Assembly: GCA_963921195.1 (NCBI GenBank) | Contig: OY992537.1 | Coordinates: 36,379,410 to 36,443,409, forward strand | DNA: 64,000 nt | Direction of reading: 5' to 3' | Source: Pegoplata infirma | Lineage: Eukaryota > Arthropoda > Insecta > Diptera > Anthomyiidae | In this document: positions 35,331 through 48,066 of the stretch, one piece after another | Layout: each line of letters begins with the position of its first letter | How positions within the stretch are numbered: position 1 is the first letter of the stretch | The notes under the pieces: model-generated | The model's input: only the letters and a program-made list of their open reading frames with translations | Told to the model about the DNA's origin: nothing | Database searches by the model: none | Translations under genes and position numbers: made by a program

Positions 35331-37125
35331 TTGTTCGTAATTATTTTATTAAAATAAAATTTTTGTGTCAAAAATATCACTAGATATTTGTTCAAAAAAG
35401 TCGTCTTAGCTCCAAGCGACTTGATTATTAAATATTTTCTGGTAACTATTCTTCTTTTTTTTTTTTTGTTGTTAAATATATTTTTTATTATATTTAAAAA
35501 ATATTTTTTTGTTATTTTCTTTAAATTTTTTTTTTAAAATATTTTTTTTTTATATTTTCCTTTGTGGTTTCTAACTTAAACTTGACTGCCTATAAAATTA
35601 AAAAGTCATTATGCAAATTACACAAGTTGATATGTTGCTAAGATATTTGCCATCAGTTAATTTAAAAGACAACATAATTCTATAAGAGTTTAAACTCAGC
35701 CCACTAAGTATGCGGAATTTTTTAATAAAGCTTTTATATAAAGCTTTTAGAAAAATAAAATATTAAGTAAATATGCCCAGAGAAAAAGCCTCTTCATATT
35801 GATGAAATGTTACATCAATATGATGAAATGTTACATAATTTTTCGTCCAGTGTAACTTGTCAGCAATATATGAACAACAAATTTTGAGTCTTTACATATA
35901 CACATTAGCCAACGTTATCTTAATAAATAGTGGTGCGTGATTTTCTTCTGTAGGTGGCTGAACTAGCCAAGCCAATGGCAAAAAACACTACAACTGGAAA
36001 ACCGTGTGGTTATGAACAAGCCTATGGTATAACCGGTTTCATCATATTGAAGAAAAGCTTCATTAACATGATTAAATTCGTCATTAAAATTAATGACAAC
36101 AGGTGATGAAATCCTTTCATCAATATCATGAAAAATTTTTCTTTGAAACAACACATAAATAATTTTCCCATTACTTTTATAAGCAAATGTCCAATGAGAA
36201 AGAAATTTACGTATTAGAAAAGTCTTGAGAAAATTAATCAAGAAAGCTGCAATTTGAAAAAACAAATCCTTCTTCTTGTCTTTTTATATCTAGCTGATTA
36301 TTAAAAATATTTCATTTTACTTTTCTAGCTCATTGTAAACCAGAGTGAAATAAAAAAACAACTCCAACAATAATAACAAAATTACAGCAACAAAAGTTAC
36401 ATGCTAAATTACATACAATTATTGTTTCACTATATTTTTTTGTAAAATATTGCAAAATGCAAAAACCTTAAACCAAATAGGCGGCGGCGGCGGTGGTGGC
36501 TGGCATTAGTCTTTGACGACTGTCAGCCTTATGTTTCTGACTGTCTGCCTTTCTGACGTACTTATATGGTTTTGTTAATGTTATAAAAAACCAAATAAAA
36601 GAAATCTTTATTTTATATTATTTGTTTTAAGTGCGAATAAATGGTTTTTCCCTTTGTTTTAAACATTAAAAAATGTGGGAATTTTTGTTAATAGAAATTG
36701 CAACAAATATATTTGTATGTAGAGTGGTGGTTAAGAATAATTTTATCATGTGTAACTAATTGTAGGTTATAATATTATTGTTAAGAATTGTGGAAAGGAA
36801 TTTTTTAAGGTGTTTTTAAGGGATGAGAAACGAGGGTTTGGTTTGGGAAAGTTTACGAAATTTTAAAATCGATATACTGGAATTATGTTAGGAATTAAGT
36901 TTTATTTACAAGAAAGGTTTTGCATGGGTGCTAACAAAAAAAATCCAGGCAATTTTTATTTACGATTGGGGTTCGGCGGGAAACTTTGGGAGACATCTTC
37001 CTCCTCACTATAACTGTTGATTTATTATGATCTTTGCTCTAAACTAATAAAGTTTTATTATTATTTTTTTTAGTTTTGTTATTTACATGCCCACAAAAGG
37101 GCGCGAGTCGAAAAAAATATATTTT
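35331..37125. other. Unique-looking intron with simple repeats
   Basis: T-rich block at 35455-35570, TGATGAAA/TTTCATCA phrases at 35795-36115, and a short GGCGGCGGCGGCGGTGGTGG run at 36481. No gene. Confidence 0.4.
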
Positions 37126-38003
37126 TATACCATCCACTCTAGTGATAGAGGGTATATATAAGTTTGTCATTCCGTTTGTAACACATCGAAATATTGTTCT
37201 AGGACCCTATAAAGTATATATATTCATGATCCTTGATCGATTTTAATTCGATCTAGCGATGTCCGTCCGTTCGTCCGCCTGCCTGTCTGTCCGTTGAATA
37301 CACGCTAACTTTTGAAAAACTTTATGGAGGCTCCTGAAGTTTGACATATATGTTGGCCATTTACCGGGTCAGGTTGGTATTGCAATCCAGTGAAATCGGT
37401 TCAGTGGTTCGAAAGTTATGAGCAAAAGAGTACATTTCTTCAAGGGTATTTTGCGAATTTACGAGATTAAAACCACTCTAACTTTCGAAAGACAATTTTG
37501 TGGGTGCTGAAACGTGTTATATATCTTTGTCGTTCCCCAAGTCTGTTTGGTTTTGAATTTCAGCTCAATCAGTCCAGTGGTTCAAAAGTTTTAAGCAAAA
37601 CCCTGAATTTCGGATTTTTCATCTTTCATCTTAAATGCCACGTGTTTAACAAGTTTTAAAAGCATTGGTGGTAACTTAACAATGCTTTTTAAACTTGTTT
37701 AGTTTTAAAGCAATGATTTTTAAACTTTGTCAGTTTTAAAAGCATTAGTAACTTAAAAATTACACTCGAAAACATTTTTACAGTAAAAAAACATTACACT
37801 CGAAAAAAATTTTACACTCAAAAACAAAAATTAGTATTTTTTTTTTTTAATGACAAAAAAAGAGTTTTTTACTCAAAATAAAACATTTCTAATCAAAATT
37901 GTTAATTTTTTTTACGTTTAAAAATTTACTATCCTCTAAAATGTGCATTGTGGAGGGTATTCATAGATTCGGCAAAGTCGAATCTAACTTGTCTACTTGT
38001 TTT
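37126..38003 (+). mobile_element. DINE-1-like element, nearly complete
   Basis: TATACCATCCACTCTAGTGA start, ATAAAGTATATATATTCATG, GTCCGTCCGTTCGTCC core (37260-37292), TTTACACTCAAAAAC tandem units (37790-37825), then the TTCGGCAAAGTCGAA hairpin and TCTACTTGTTTT end. It is the best uninterrupted reference for the copies at 17044 and 50312. Confidence 0.8.
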
Positions 38004-38736
38004 AATTTCCTGGGTCCTAGTTCAGGACTTCAAACATCTACTGACACAAAAATGTTGCAGTTTTAAAACTAAAGTAACAAAAAAAAAATGTAAAAATAAA
38101 ATGTTTTTTAGTGGTTATTTTAGTTGTTCTAGGGGAAACTTTTCCCCGATCCGGTTTTTCACATTTATAAACTTCAACAGTCCATGGAAATTTATATGAC
38201 ATACCCATTCATCATCGAGCACTCCAAACCCTGAATCTAGAGACTTCAAATATGAAATATAGTTTCACCTCCTTGAAATTCAACAAGTCTAGGATTCTAG
38301 AAATTCCGATTCTAAGAGGGTTAATTGGGATAAAAAACTTTATTTTTTGGTACTTTCTTATATTTTCTGAAATAGTTTTCCTAATTCATGAAATTTTGAA
38401 TGCAGGATACTCTGGCGGGAAAAATAATGAAAGAATTATTTTTTCCAAAAAAAGGGGTAAAAAATCGTACTTTTGGTTACTTTTTTTATTTTACTCCAAA
38501 TAATATCTCCAAAATGGATTGTGATATTTCGAAAATTAAAACTATATGTTTTTTAATAAAAATTTTCAACAAAATGAGCTTTATTTGTAGCTTATGCAAT
38601 TTTTGAGAATTTATATAATGTTTATTTTTTTTAAATTTTTTTATGTTTTTTTTTTTTAAATTTCAATTCTACAAACATTTTGTCGCCTAAGAATGGAAAT
38701 CTATAAAAATATTTTTTTCCGAATTCAGAATAATTT

Positions 38737-41700
38737 CACTGTGCTACACCAAAAAAATGCAGGGGTTCTCATATGAAAATTCGGGTTGGTTGGAGTCCAT
38801 AGAGTACTGATATACTCATAGTTTTTCTGGATCACTTCGTTAAGCACGTTTTTTATTGGCAAATGTGTCGAAAAACGGTAATTCTTAAATTACAACTTTA
38901 AAAAATTATTACTTTGTTAGTTTGCAACCGATTTTCGATTTTATAGATTTTTTTGAAAGGTATAAGTCTTACCTTTTAAACAAAACAAAAATATTAAAAA
39001 TCGATCAAGAATTGGCTGAGCTACGATGGTTTAAGTTAAAAAAAATCAAATTTTTTGAAAAATTTGTCATGTTCTTTATACTCTAAGTTGAAAGTGCATC
39101 ATTAAACAATTTTTTTTTTATTTTTGTATAAAAGTATAGTAAAGTAGCTTTCCAAAACACCAAAAAACATAACAATCGGTTAAAAAATGAATGAGTTATG
39201 CTAAGTTTTGTGATAGGACATTTTTAATTTTTTTCAGAAATGCTTGTAATTCAGGTATTATTCATAATTCTTATTGCTAGTAGTAATTTTATGTGCCTAT
39301 GCATATAAACAAGAGATGGTAACATAATTAGATTTGTGCGTGATTGACACATGATCACAAGTGAGCGTGATTGAAAATCAATTTTACTCACGTCGTTGTG
39401 AGTGAGTGTCAGTGGAATAAAAAAGTGTGAGTGAAAAAAAAAAAATTTCAGAACCCGTTCTGAAATTTTCCATTTTTTAAAAAAGTCAATTTATAAAAAA
39501 TCCGGCCACATTTGTTTTTTTTGTATTTTTTTTTTTAAAGATTAGATGTTTGTCTAAGAGATGGTCACGTGAGTGAATTTTAACTTTCATAATAATTTTT
39601 CTTCTAACACTCACTCACAATCACGTGTGTAAATTTAATACAACTCACACTCACGTACGCCGATGCAAGAGTCACTCACGCTAACGTTGACTCACACTCA
39701 CGATATTCTTATTTATACTAAAAATAATTTCAAAAATCTTTTAAAATTTTCAGCAAAATCTAAAATTTTACATTTGTTTTGATTTTTTCGGGACGAAATC
39801 TGAAGTTAAGCAAAATTTTACATTTTTTTTGTTGCTTTTTTGGAATGAAAGGAAATATGAAGAGAAAATAATTCACGCAAACTCACGCAAAAAAATCAAC
39901 TCACGCTCACTCTTTCACGCAATAATCTTTCTCACACTCACTCACAATCACTTGAGTAAAATTGAATTCAGTCACACTCACGCTCTTATCTGCTCATGTT
40001 CCCATCTCTAGTTTGTCTATCCACACAAAAAAATTGTAATGTGTTTTTTTCGTTATTTTCGAGAAATCGCATTTGAATTTTGAATTTCATGACAATTTGG
40101 TAATTTGCTTGGTTCAACGTAGCGTATGACTAATGCAAATATTAAATAGTCATTCGCTACGTTGAAACAAGAAAATACAAGCAAATTACAAAATTGTTAT
40201 GAAAATTAATATTCAAATGCGATTTTCTGAAAAAACATATGTCTGAATTTATTTGTGTGGATAGACAAACATCTAAGCTTAAAAAAAAGTGGCCGGGCTT
40301 TTGATTAATTGACTTTTTTTAAAAATGCAAAAATTTCAGAACTAATTCTGAAAAAATTCAGAAAATCGCATTTGAATATTAATTTTCATAATAATTTTGT
40401 AATTTGCTTGTATTTTCTTGTTTCAACGAAGTGAATGACTACTAAATATTTGCATTAGTCACACGCTTCGTTGAACCAAGCAAATTACCAAATTGTCATG
40501 AAATTCAAAATTCAAATGCGATTTCTCGAAAATAACGAAAAAACAAATTACAATTTTTTTGTGTGGATAGACAAACTAGAGATGGGAACATGAGCAGATA
40601 AGAGCATGAGTGTGACTAAATTCAATTTTACTCACGTGATTGTGAGTGAGTGTGAGAAAGATTATTGCGTGAAAGAGTGAGCGTGAGTTGATTTTTTTGC
40701 GTGAGTTTGCGTGATTTATTTTCTCTTCATATTTCCTTTCATTCCAAAAAAAGCAACAAAAAAAATGTAAAATTTTGCTTAACTTCAGATTTCGTCCAGA
40801 AAAAATCAAAACAAATGTAAAATTTTAGACTTTGCTGAAAATTTTGAAAGATTTTTGAAATTATTTTTAGTATAAATAAGAATATCGTGAGTGTGAGTCA
40901 ACGTTAGCGTGAGTGACTCTTGCATCGGCGTACGTGAGTGTGAGTTGTATTAAATTTACACACGTGATTGTAAGTGAGTGTTAGAAGAAAAATTATTATG
41001 AAAGTTAAAATTCACTCACGTGACCATCTCTTAGACAAACATCTAATCTTTAAAAAAAATTTACAAAAAAAAACAAATGTGGCCGGATTTTTTATAAATT
41101 GACTTTTTTAAAAAATGGAAAATTTCAGAACGGGTTCTGAAATTTTTTTTATTTCACTCACACTTTTTTATTCCACTGACACTCACTCACAACGACGTGA
41201 GTAAAATTTATTTTCAATCACACTCACTTGTGATCATGTGTCAATCACGTACAAATCTAATTATGTTACCATCTCTTGTTTATATGCATAGGCACATAAA
41301 ATTACTACTAGCAATAAGATTTATGAATAATACCTGAATTACAAGCATTTCTGAAAAAAATTAAAAATGTCCTATCACGAAACTTAGCATAACTCATTCA
41401 TTTTTTAACCGATTGTTATGTTTTTTGGTGTTTTGGAAAGCTAATTTACTATGCTTTTATACAAAAATAAAAAAAAAATTGTTTAATGATGCACTTTCAA
41501 CTTAGAGTATAAAGAACATGACAAATTTTTCAAAAAATTTGATTTTTTTTAACTTAAACGATCGTAGCTCAGCCAATTCTTGATCGATTTTTAATATTTT
41601 TATTTTGTTTAAAAGGTAAGACTTATACCTTTCAAAAAAATCTATAAAATCGAAAATCGGTTGCAAACTAACAAAGTAATAATTTTTTAAAGTTGTAATT

Positions 41701-41861
41701 TAAGAATTGCCGTTTTTCAACACATTTGCCAATAAAAAACGTACTTAACGAAGTGATCAAGAAAAACTATGAGTATATCAGTACTCTATGGACTCCAACC
41801 AACCCGAATTTTCATATGAGAACCCCTGCATATTTTATTTTTGCTCATTTGTAGCACAGTG
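38737..41861. mobile_element. 3.1-kb palindromic element with CACTGTG ends and GTGAGT tracts
   Basis: Arms of about 1.5 kb are close reverse complements around 40300. Ends are CACTGTGCTACA / TGTAGCACAGTG. Flanking bases are T-rich (TTT on both sides), so the duplication length is undecided. Each arm contains irregular GTGAGT/ACTCAC tracts (39350-39720, 39890-39990 and mirrors at 40590-40690, 40880-41000, 41150-41240), and inner palindromes centred on GTTCAACGTAGCG. No protein is encoded; open frames there are mirror images of each other. Confidence 0.8.
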
Positions 41862-42213
41862 TTTTTTTTGTCTAAATTATCGAAAATTCAAAGTTTCAAG
41901 TTTATAAGACTATTATTTTAGGAAAAGTAATAAAGTACCATTTTTTACCCGTTTTTATTCCATTAGATCAGATCGGAACAACACATTTTCAAAATGTGTT
42001 GTTCCAAAAAAGGGTACCACATTCCAAAATCAAGTCTTTATGGCAATTATTTCAAAAGATAAAAAAAAGTACCAAAGTACACTAATTTACCCTTTTAGAA
42101 TCGAAACTTTCTAAAAAGTACTTTAATCAGAATTTTAATTTAAAAAAAAGTATCAAAATAATATTTTTTATCATTTTGACCCGCTTCTAATCGAAATTTC
42201 CAAATGTACTTTT

Positions 42214-42570
42214 TATACCATCCAACCACAGTATGGGGGTATACTCACGTTTTTATTCCGTTTGTAACGCATAAAAATATCAGTACCCTATAAAGTACTC
42301 GTATACATATACTATATTATTGATTCATGATCCGTCCGTCTGTATAAAACACAATTCGTTCCAAAATAAAAGAGCTACCCTCCTTAAAATTGGCACGAAT
42401 ATGTCTCATGGTCCTAAACGGTTAAGTTCGGAAATGGACAAAATCGGATAAGGGGGAAAAAGTTCCCCTAAAGAACTTAACCAACCTCTAAGAAAACTCA
42501 ATTTTTTACAGCTTTTTTTGCATTTTTGTTAAACAAAATAATCCTTTTTATGTTAAAAGGAGTTTAAAGT
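42214..42570 (+). mobile_element. DINE-1-like element, 3'-truncated
   Basis: TATACCATCCAACCACAGTATG start (reverse of the ends at 1306 and 33424), GATCCGTCCGTCTGTATA core, then sequence mirroring the element at 811. No clear ACTTGTTTT end before the next element starts at 42744. Confidence 0.6.
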
Positions 42571-42743
42571 CCTGCACTTAGACCCTGTGGGCTAGAAATT
42601 TTCGTTTTTTTCGGCCCGCCCCCTTTTGTGGGCGTGTTTTTAGGAAAATCATTAAAATAATGAGGAAATGTTCAAAAAGCATAATAAATAAAATAGTATA
42701 AAAATAATAGTAATAAAAAACGACCATGGATTTTTTTTATATT

Positions 42744-43866
42744 TATAACCTACACCACTCTGTGGTACAGGGTATAATGAGTTTGTGCTAATGTTTGTAA
42801 CTACCCTATATATTGGTCCTAGACCTACCTTCAAGTAAACCGATCGACTCAGAATGACTTTTTGAGTCGATTTAGCGATGTCCGTCCGCCCGCCCGCCCG
42901 CCCGTCTGTCCGTCCGTCTGTCCATCTATTGGTTTAAGCACGATACAGGTCACAATTTTCAATCAATTGACTTGAAACTTAAGCACCTTTTTGGCCCAAG
43001 GACGAAGCCTATTGAAATTGGAGAAAATCGGTCAATGTTAAGACTTAGCCCCCATACAAACGCCCCTTTAAATTCGGCTTAAATGACTCTAATAATCGTA
43101 TTATAACAGATATCGCTTTTAGCAGGTAATCAAATTAGCAGGTAATCAAATTTCGTATGCACGAATCTTCATTCCAAGTTTCAAAGGAATCGGGTCAGTC
43201 CTTCTGGTAGTCCCCATACAAACCACCCTCCCGATATTCACATAAATCCCTCAAAATTCATGAAAATGGAAATATTTGATAAAAATTGTATTTTTAGGTG
43301 TTAAACGTGTACTTTAGTAACCTAATCAAATCGGAATATATGTAATCCCAGCAAAATTTTCCGCTCCAAATAATCGGTTCCAGAACGCATCATATTACCC
43401 TGCAACCGATTCTACTTTACGTTCCAGAATCAATGATTTTTGTTTGAAATTGTACCGAAAGCAATCGTTTTTTAGAGCAAGTAGTTTTTTTGAAAAAAAA
43501 TTTTACATAGAAAATTTTGTTTTGATTACCGTAGAATATATTCAAGAATCTATTGTTATAGGAATTTGTTCCAAAAAATTTTCCTGCGATTGTACCATTT
43601 TTGGACTTAGTCCCCCATATAAAAATTTCGACCGATATTCAGTTAAATCGGTCTATTGACAAAAAAACAAACCAATTCCACTTCAATTAGATCTGTGTGT
43701 GTTTTCTATACTAAATAAAGATCTAACAAAAGACAGATCCAATCGGTTCATGTTTTGCCTTGTGACCCATTTTCCGGAAAACACTGGTGTAGGGTATCAT
43801 ATGGTCGGCCTTTACCGACCATATCAAAGATTCTGCACAGCCGAATTTAACAGTCTCACTTGTTTA
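42744..43866 (+). mobile_element. DINE-1-like element (ACTCTGTGGTACAGG subfamily)
   Basis: TATAACCTACACCACTCTGTG start, GTCCGTCCGCCCGCCCGCCC core at 42880-42929, then the GGTCGGCCTTTACCGACC hairpin, AGCCGAATTTAACAG and a CACTTGTTTA end. It is uninterrupted and supplies empty sites for insertions at 19841, 48521 and 54433. Confidence 0.8.
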
Positions 43867-43883
43867 GAACATTTATTTTACTA

Positions 43884-44418
43884 CACACTACAAAACCTTG
43901 TCAAATTACTAGAAAAAGTCTCCTAATCCTAGTTTACCAATATTTAACCGTTTTCCTTTTTTTAACAAAAAAATTTTGGTAGAAATTTACATTTTTTTTT
44001 TTTGTAATTTAACATTTTTTTTTGTTATTTTACTACATTTCCAAGAAAATTTCCAAGGAAAAAAAATCTTGTAAATTCACGCGAATTCCTTGCAAGTTTT
44101 GTTGCGACAAAAAAATTGTAAATTAACAATTTGTTTGGTAAAAAGTTTGTAAAATTACAAAAATGCTTGCAATTTTTACTAGGAATTCTTGTAAAATATG
44201 AGGTAGCAAAAAATCTATTAAAGTCATGAGAATTCCTTGTAAATTTTATCGCATCAAAAAAGTTGTAGAATTACAATTTTATTGGTAAAAAGATTGTTAT
44301 ATTACAAAAATACATTGGTAAAAAGCTTGTTAAAATAGAAGGACTCCTTGTCAAATAAGAGGTAGCAAAAAACAAGTTACAAACTTTTTTATAATTTTAC
44401 AAGTTTTTTTTTTGAGTG
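43884..44418. mobile_element. CAC-ended MITE, copy 2
   Basis: 535 bp between TA dinucleotides (43882-43883, 44419-44420). Left CACACTACAAAACCTTGTC, right end TTTTTTTTTGAGTG. Same interior as copies at 1505 and 49371; it directly follows the 3' end of a DINE-like element. Confidence 0.7.
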
Positions 44419-45322
44419 TACAGAATTTAATTTAGCAATTTCAATGCGGGTGCGTTACGGCAGATTTCAACCGATCGAGCTTATATTTTTGTCAAATTTT
44501 TGATAAAACTATACTCCGATTTTATAAAATTGACAGTAAGTTAAATAAGGCCCTCTTAAGTGTTTACAATAAACAGTTTCTACAGAATGGATTTTTTCCA
44601 ATTTCCAACAATAAAAATTAAATTTTTAGTAAGTTCAATTTTACTTCATACTCAATTACACTTCGATTTTTTTGTAATATTTTAAAAATAATTCAAAATA
44701 TTATGCTCATCCGGTAGTTTAACATAAAGTTTTCCACTTTTTGTTAAAAAATTGTGTCATTTGGACCCATCTGGGAGATCTAAGTTATATATATTTTTCA
44801 ATTAGGAAAATAATCATAAAATTAATTTTATTATTTATTCCCCACTTCAATAGAAAGGAAGTTTTAAGTATTTATACACTTACTTTTAAATAATGTTCTA
44901 TTGACACTATAAATTTCAATTCATAAATTGTATGCAAAACATTATTACGAATGGGCTTTGACTATTTAGAAAGACTTAAAAAAAAATCTCCTTCGCAAAC
45001 AAAAATGTTAAGACATACAAAGTAATATTATACAATATTAGCGGCAACTGTTTTTTAAAGTTACCACTAACCGTTTGCTCCAAGAACAAGATAAATTAAT
45101 TTAGTTTTTAATATTAAAATGGAAAAGAAGACAAAAAAAAACGAAGAAAAATAACTGCAAATAGACTTAGGCTACGCTACGGTACTGCTAACATATTGCC
45201 TAAGAGGCGGTAAAAGAATTCACACACAAATACTAAGAAATTTACAGGAATACATTGAAGTGTTTATAATTAACCCATAAAAGTAATAAACAAATTTGCT
45301 GAGTATGAAATTAAGTTTGTAG

Positions 45323-45335
45323 CTTAAGTCTTTTG
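45323..45335 (+). other. CTTAAGTCTTTTG motif, site 4
   Basis: Context GTTTGTAG-motif-TTTTT, in the unique-looking island 44420-46860. Confidence 0.5.
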
Positions 45336-45486
45336 TTTTTAAGGTACTTTAAAATAGTTGTGGTGGGTATATTAAAGTCTTAGGAAGTTGATTTTTTATA
45401 TAATTAAGCAGAAAAAACGGGTTTTAGGTATAATTCAATTGAAAAGAAATTAATTTAATGTTATATTTTAAAATTGGTGTTCGTTT

Positions 45487-45499
45487 CTTAAGTCTTTTG
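45487..45499 (+). other. CTTAAGTCTTTTG motif, site 5
   Basis: Context GTTCGTTT-motif-TTTA; 164 bp after site 4, the closest pair. Confidence 0.5.
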
Positions 45500-46860
45500 T
45501 TTAGAAAAGTTTGTTACAACAAGAAACATTAATTAAATTCAAATATATTGTGAGAAAATTCAAGTGTTTTCATTCACACCATTAAAAAATTGCCAATGAA
45601 CGATTTTCATAGTATTTATGAACAAATTCATAAAAATTAATTAACCTTTTCATAATACTTTTAAACTTTATCATAGTGTTTATGAATAAATCATAATATG
45701 TGGAATTTAGGAAATACTTAACATCTTTTCATACATAGTATGAAACAATTTAATGAAAAAGTTCATAATTTTGTATATATTTTTTCACAAATACTATGAA
45801 TATCTATCATTATACATTTTTTTCTGTGTTAATAATTAGACAAAACTAATGAAATAATTTGCCGAAATATTAAATTACGTTCTATTGTCATTCGGTTGTT
45901 ACAACTGCAATTCGTTTGTCATAAGCTCCTTGTTTTTGTCACAACCATTTTGCGGTTGCCATTACTGAGGTGAGGTTGTGACAACCATATGACTGGTTTC
46001 GACAACCTCAAAAGTTCGGTTGATATATTTTAGGTTGTGATAACTAGAATTGTTATGAGAGCGTGACATTCTCATATTTTAAAATTCCATTTTTGTTATC
46101 CTTTCCCTTTAAAGTGTTAAATATTTATAAAACAATAATGATAGACTTGATGAAGCTTAGTAAATGTGTTGGTAGTTATTTGTAAAAATAACAACAACAA
46201 CAACATATTATGCTCAACACCAAAAGAAGAAGAAAGTAACATATGCGTGTGCATATATTCTTCTGTGTTGTCGTTTTTTTTTCAGTTTAGTTTACTGAAC
46301 TTTTTTTTTTGCTACCAAGAGCTACTCTTCTTCTTTTTTTGTTACGGAGCAATTGAAAAAATATAAAATAAAACAAAAACTAAACTTAAAGAACAACAAA
46401 GTCTTAAAATGTATTGAAGACTTCCTTATAGTGGAAGTTTTCTGAAGTATTTTGAACGAGAAGTAAAAAAAAAAAAAATTAAATTAAATTAAATGCAAAA
46501 AAGGTATGCAAATGCAGTAGCCATACCCTGGGGTTGTTGTTGCTTTGATGAAGATAATGATGATGATGACGACGATGATTATTACAATGATGACGAAGAA
46601 CATGAACACCATGTGCACTAAAGGTTTTGTAGTAAAATTCTTATAAAAAAAGAAAAATTAAAAAAAAGTAGGAACACATAACAAGAAAAAGAAAATTTAA
46701 ATAATTTAAAGTAATTAAATTAAAATATTTATAAAAAAAAACATAATTTTTTTTAATTTTTAATATCAGCAAAGATTATTGTTTTCGGTTTTTTTAGCAT
46801 GTGAATTCGCGATTTACCCAATCCAAATTTCACGGTTTTATTTTTTATGTCGTTTGCTCT

Positions 46861-47447
46861 AAGGGAAGTATCTCAACCCTTATGAACCGATTTGCCTGAA
46901 ACTTAAAATATATATAAAAGAGACGATTTTAAGGTTGGGATGTCTCGGCTTATCGGCCATATCGGTGTTTAAAAATTTCGTCGCCCCCTTATGAAACCAT
47001 GTGGACCTTCGGGAAAATTTCGATAACTTCCGAACTAATAGGAATATCGTCTAGGGCAAAAATACGTGTCGACTTATATTAAATAAAGATTATTTCTTAT
47101 TCATATGGATATCGTAGGTATATGTCTTTACATAAATACACCCCAAAATTTAGACATTTTCCTGAAAAATATATTTAAAAAAGCCGAATTTTTACAAGGC
47201 TATGCCACCGTCAAATAGGCATTAAAAAACCTTTCTTCTCATATGCAAACATTATATAGTTTCTTAAAAAGAAATGGCTGAAAAATCCAAAAAAACGATT
47301 TTTTCGCCATTTTTTGACCAATGTTTTGAACCCTTAAATACCCGATATGGCCGATAAGCTGAGACACCCCAACCTTATAATTGCCTCTTTTATATATATT
47401 TTAAGTTTCAGGCAAATCGGTTCATAAGGGTTGAGATACTTCCCTTG
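46861..47447 (-). mobile_element. CAAGGGAAGT-ended element, copy B
   Basis: The same element as at 4269-4856, inverted; interior phrases (TCGGTTCATAAGGG, GTCTCGGCTTATCGGCC, GGCTATGCCACCG) match throughout. The first base of the left end is altered, so the flanking duplication is not clear. Confidence 0.8.
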
Positions 47448-48066
47448 TAAGAAATAAAAATTATCATATATATCAACTTTTACCCATTTTTATACATATG
47501 AGGCATTCCATACCAAAAGTTCATCAAAAAAAGTTATGTCGTGTCAATATGAAATCAATTACAGAGTATTCGCCCTTAGGGCACTATTAAATAACGCAAA
47601 TAAAATTCGAGTTTTTTCAAAAAGTGGGCTTTGTAGGCATGGTCAAATATTCAAAATATCAGCATTTTTTACCTGAGTATCTTTATTTAAATATTTATGT
47701 AAATTTAATGAAACACATTAAGGTCTTTAACATAAAAGTTTTTTATAGACTTTTGTATGCGTTATGGAATAAAAAAATAATAATTGGAAAATTTTTTAGA
47801 AGAAGTTCTGAATTTTTCAAATTTAAATTTAAACTTTATTTATCAAAAACATACCGTAATTTTATTTTTTTTAATTTAAAAAAAAAAATAAAAGTGCTTT
47901 TCTATCTGTTCTGAAATTTTCAGAGATGTGTTTTGCCTTCTTTTCGAGAAATCAAATTTTAAAGATTGCACTACGCCAATTTTATACAATAATGGTGTAT
48001 ATAACGTGTGCGTATGAGTAATAAAAACACTAAATAATTTAATAAAAATTTAGTAGTTTTTATTAA

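Larger units (their letters stand above)
44421..46860. other. Unique-looking intron island with motif sites 4 and 5
   Basis: Contains the paired CTTAAGTCTTTTG sites, a small region with CATAGTATTTATGAA dyads (45590-45830), AACAACAACAAC at 46190 and a GATGATGATGACGACGATGA run at 46558. No gene. Confidence 0.4.

Noticed and set aside
39829..40809. Two nearly identical open frames on opposite strands
   Set aside because: They are the two arms of the 38737-41861 palindrome, so the similarity is structural.
38737..41861. Firm assignment to CACTA or Transib
   Set aside because: The bases outside both ends are T-rich, so a 3-bp TTT duplication cannot be told from chance and a 5-bp duplication does not match.
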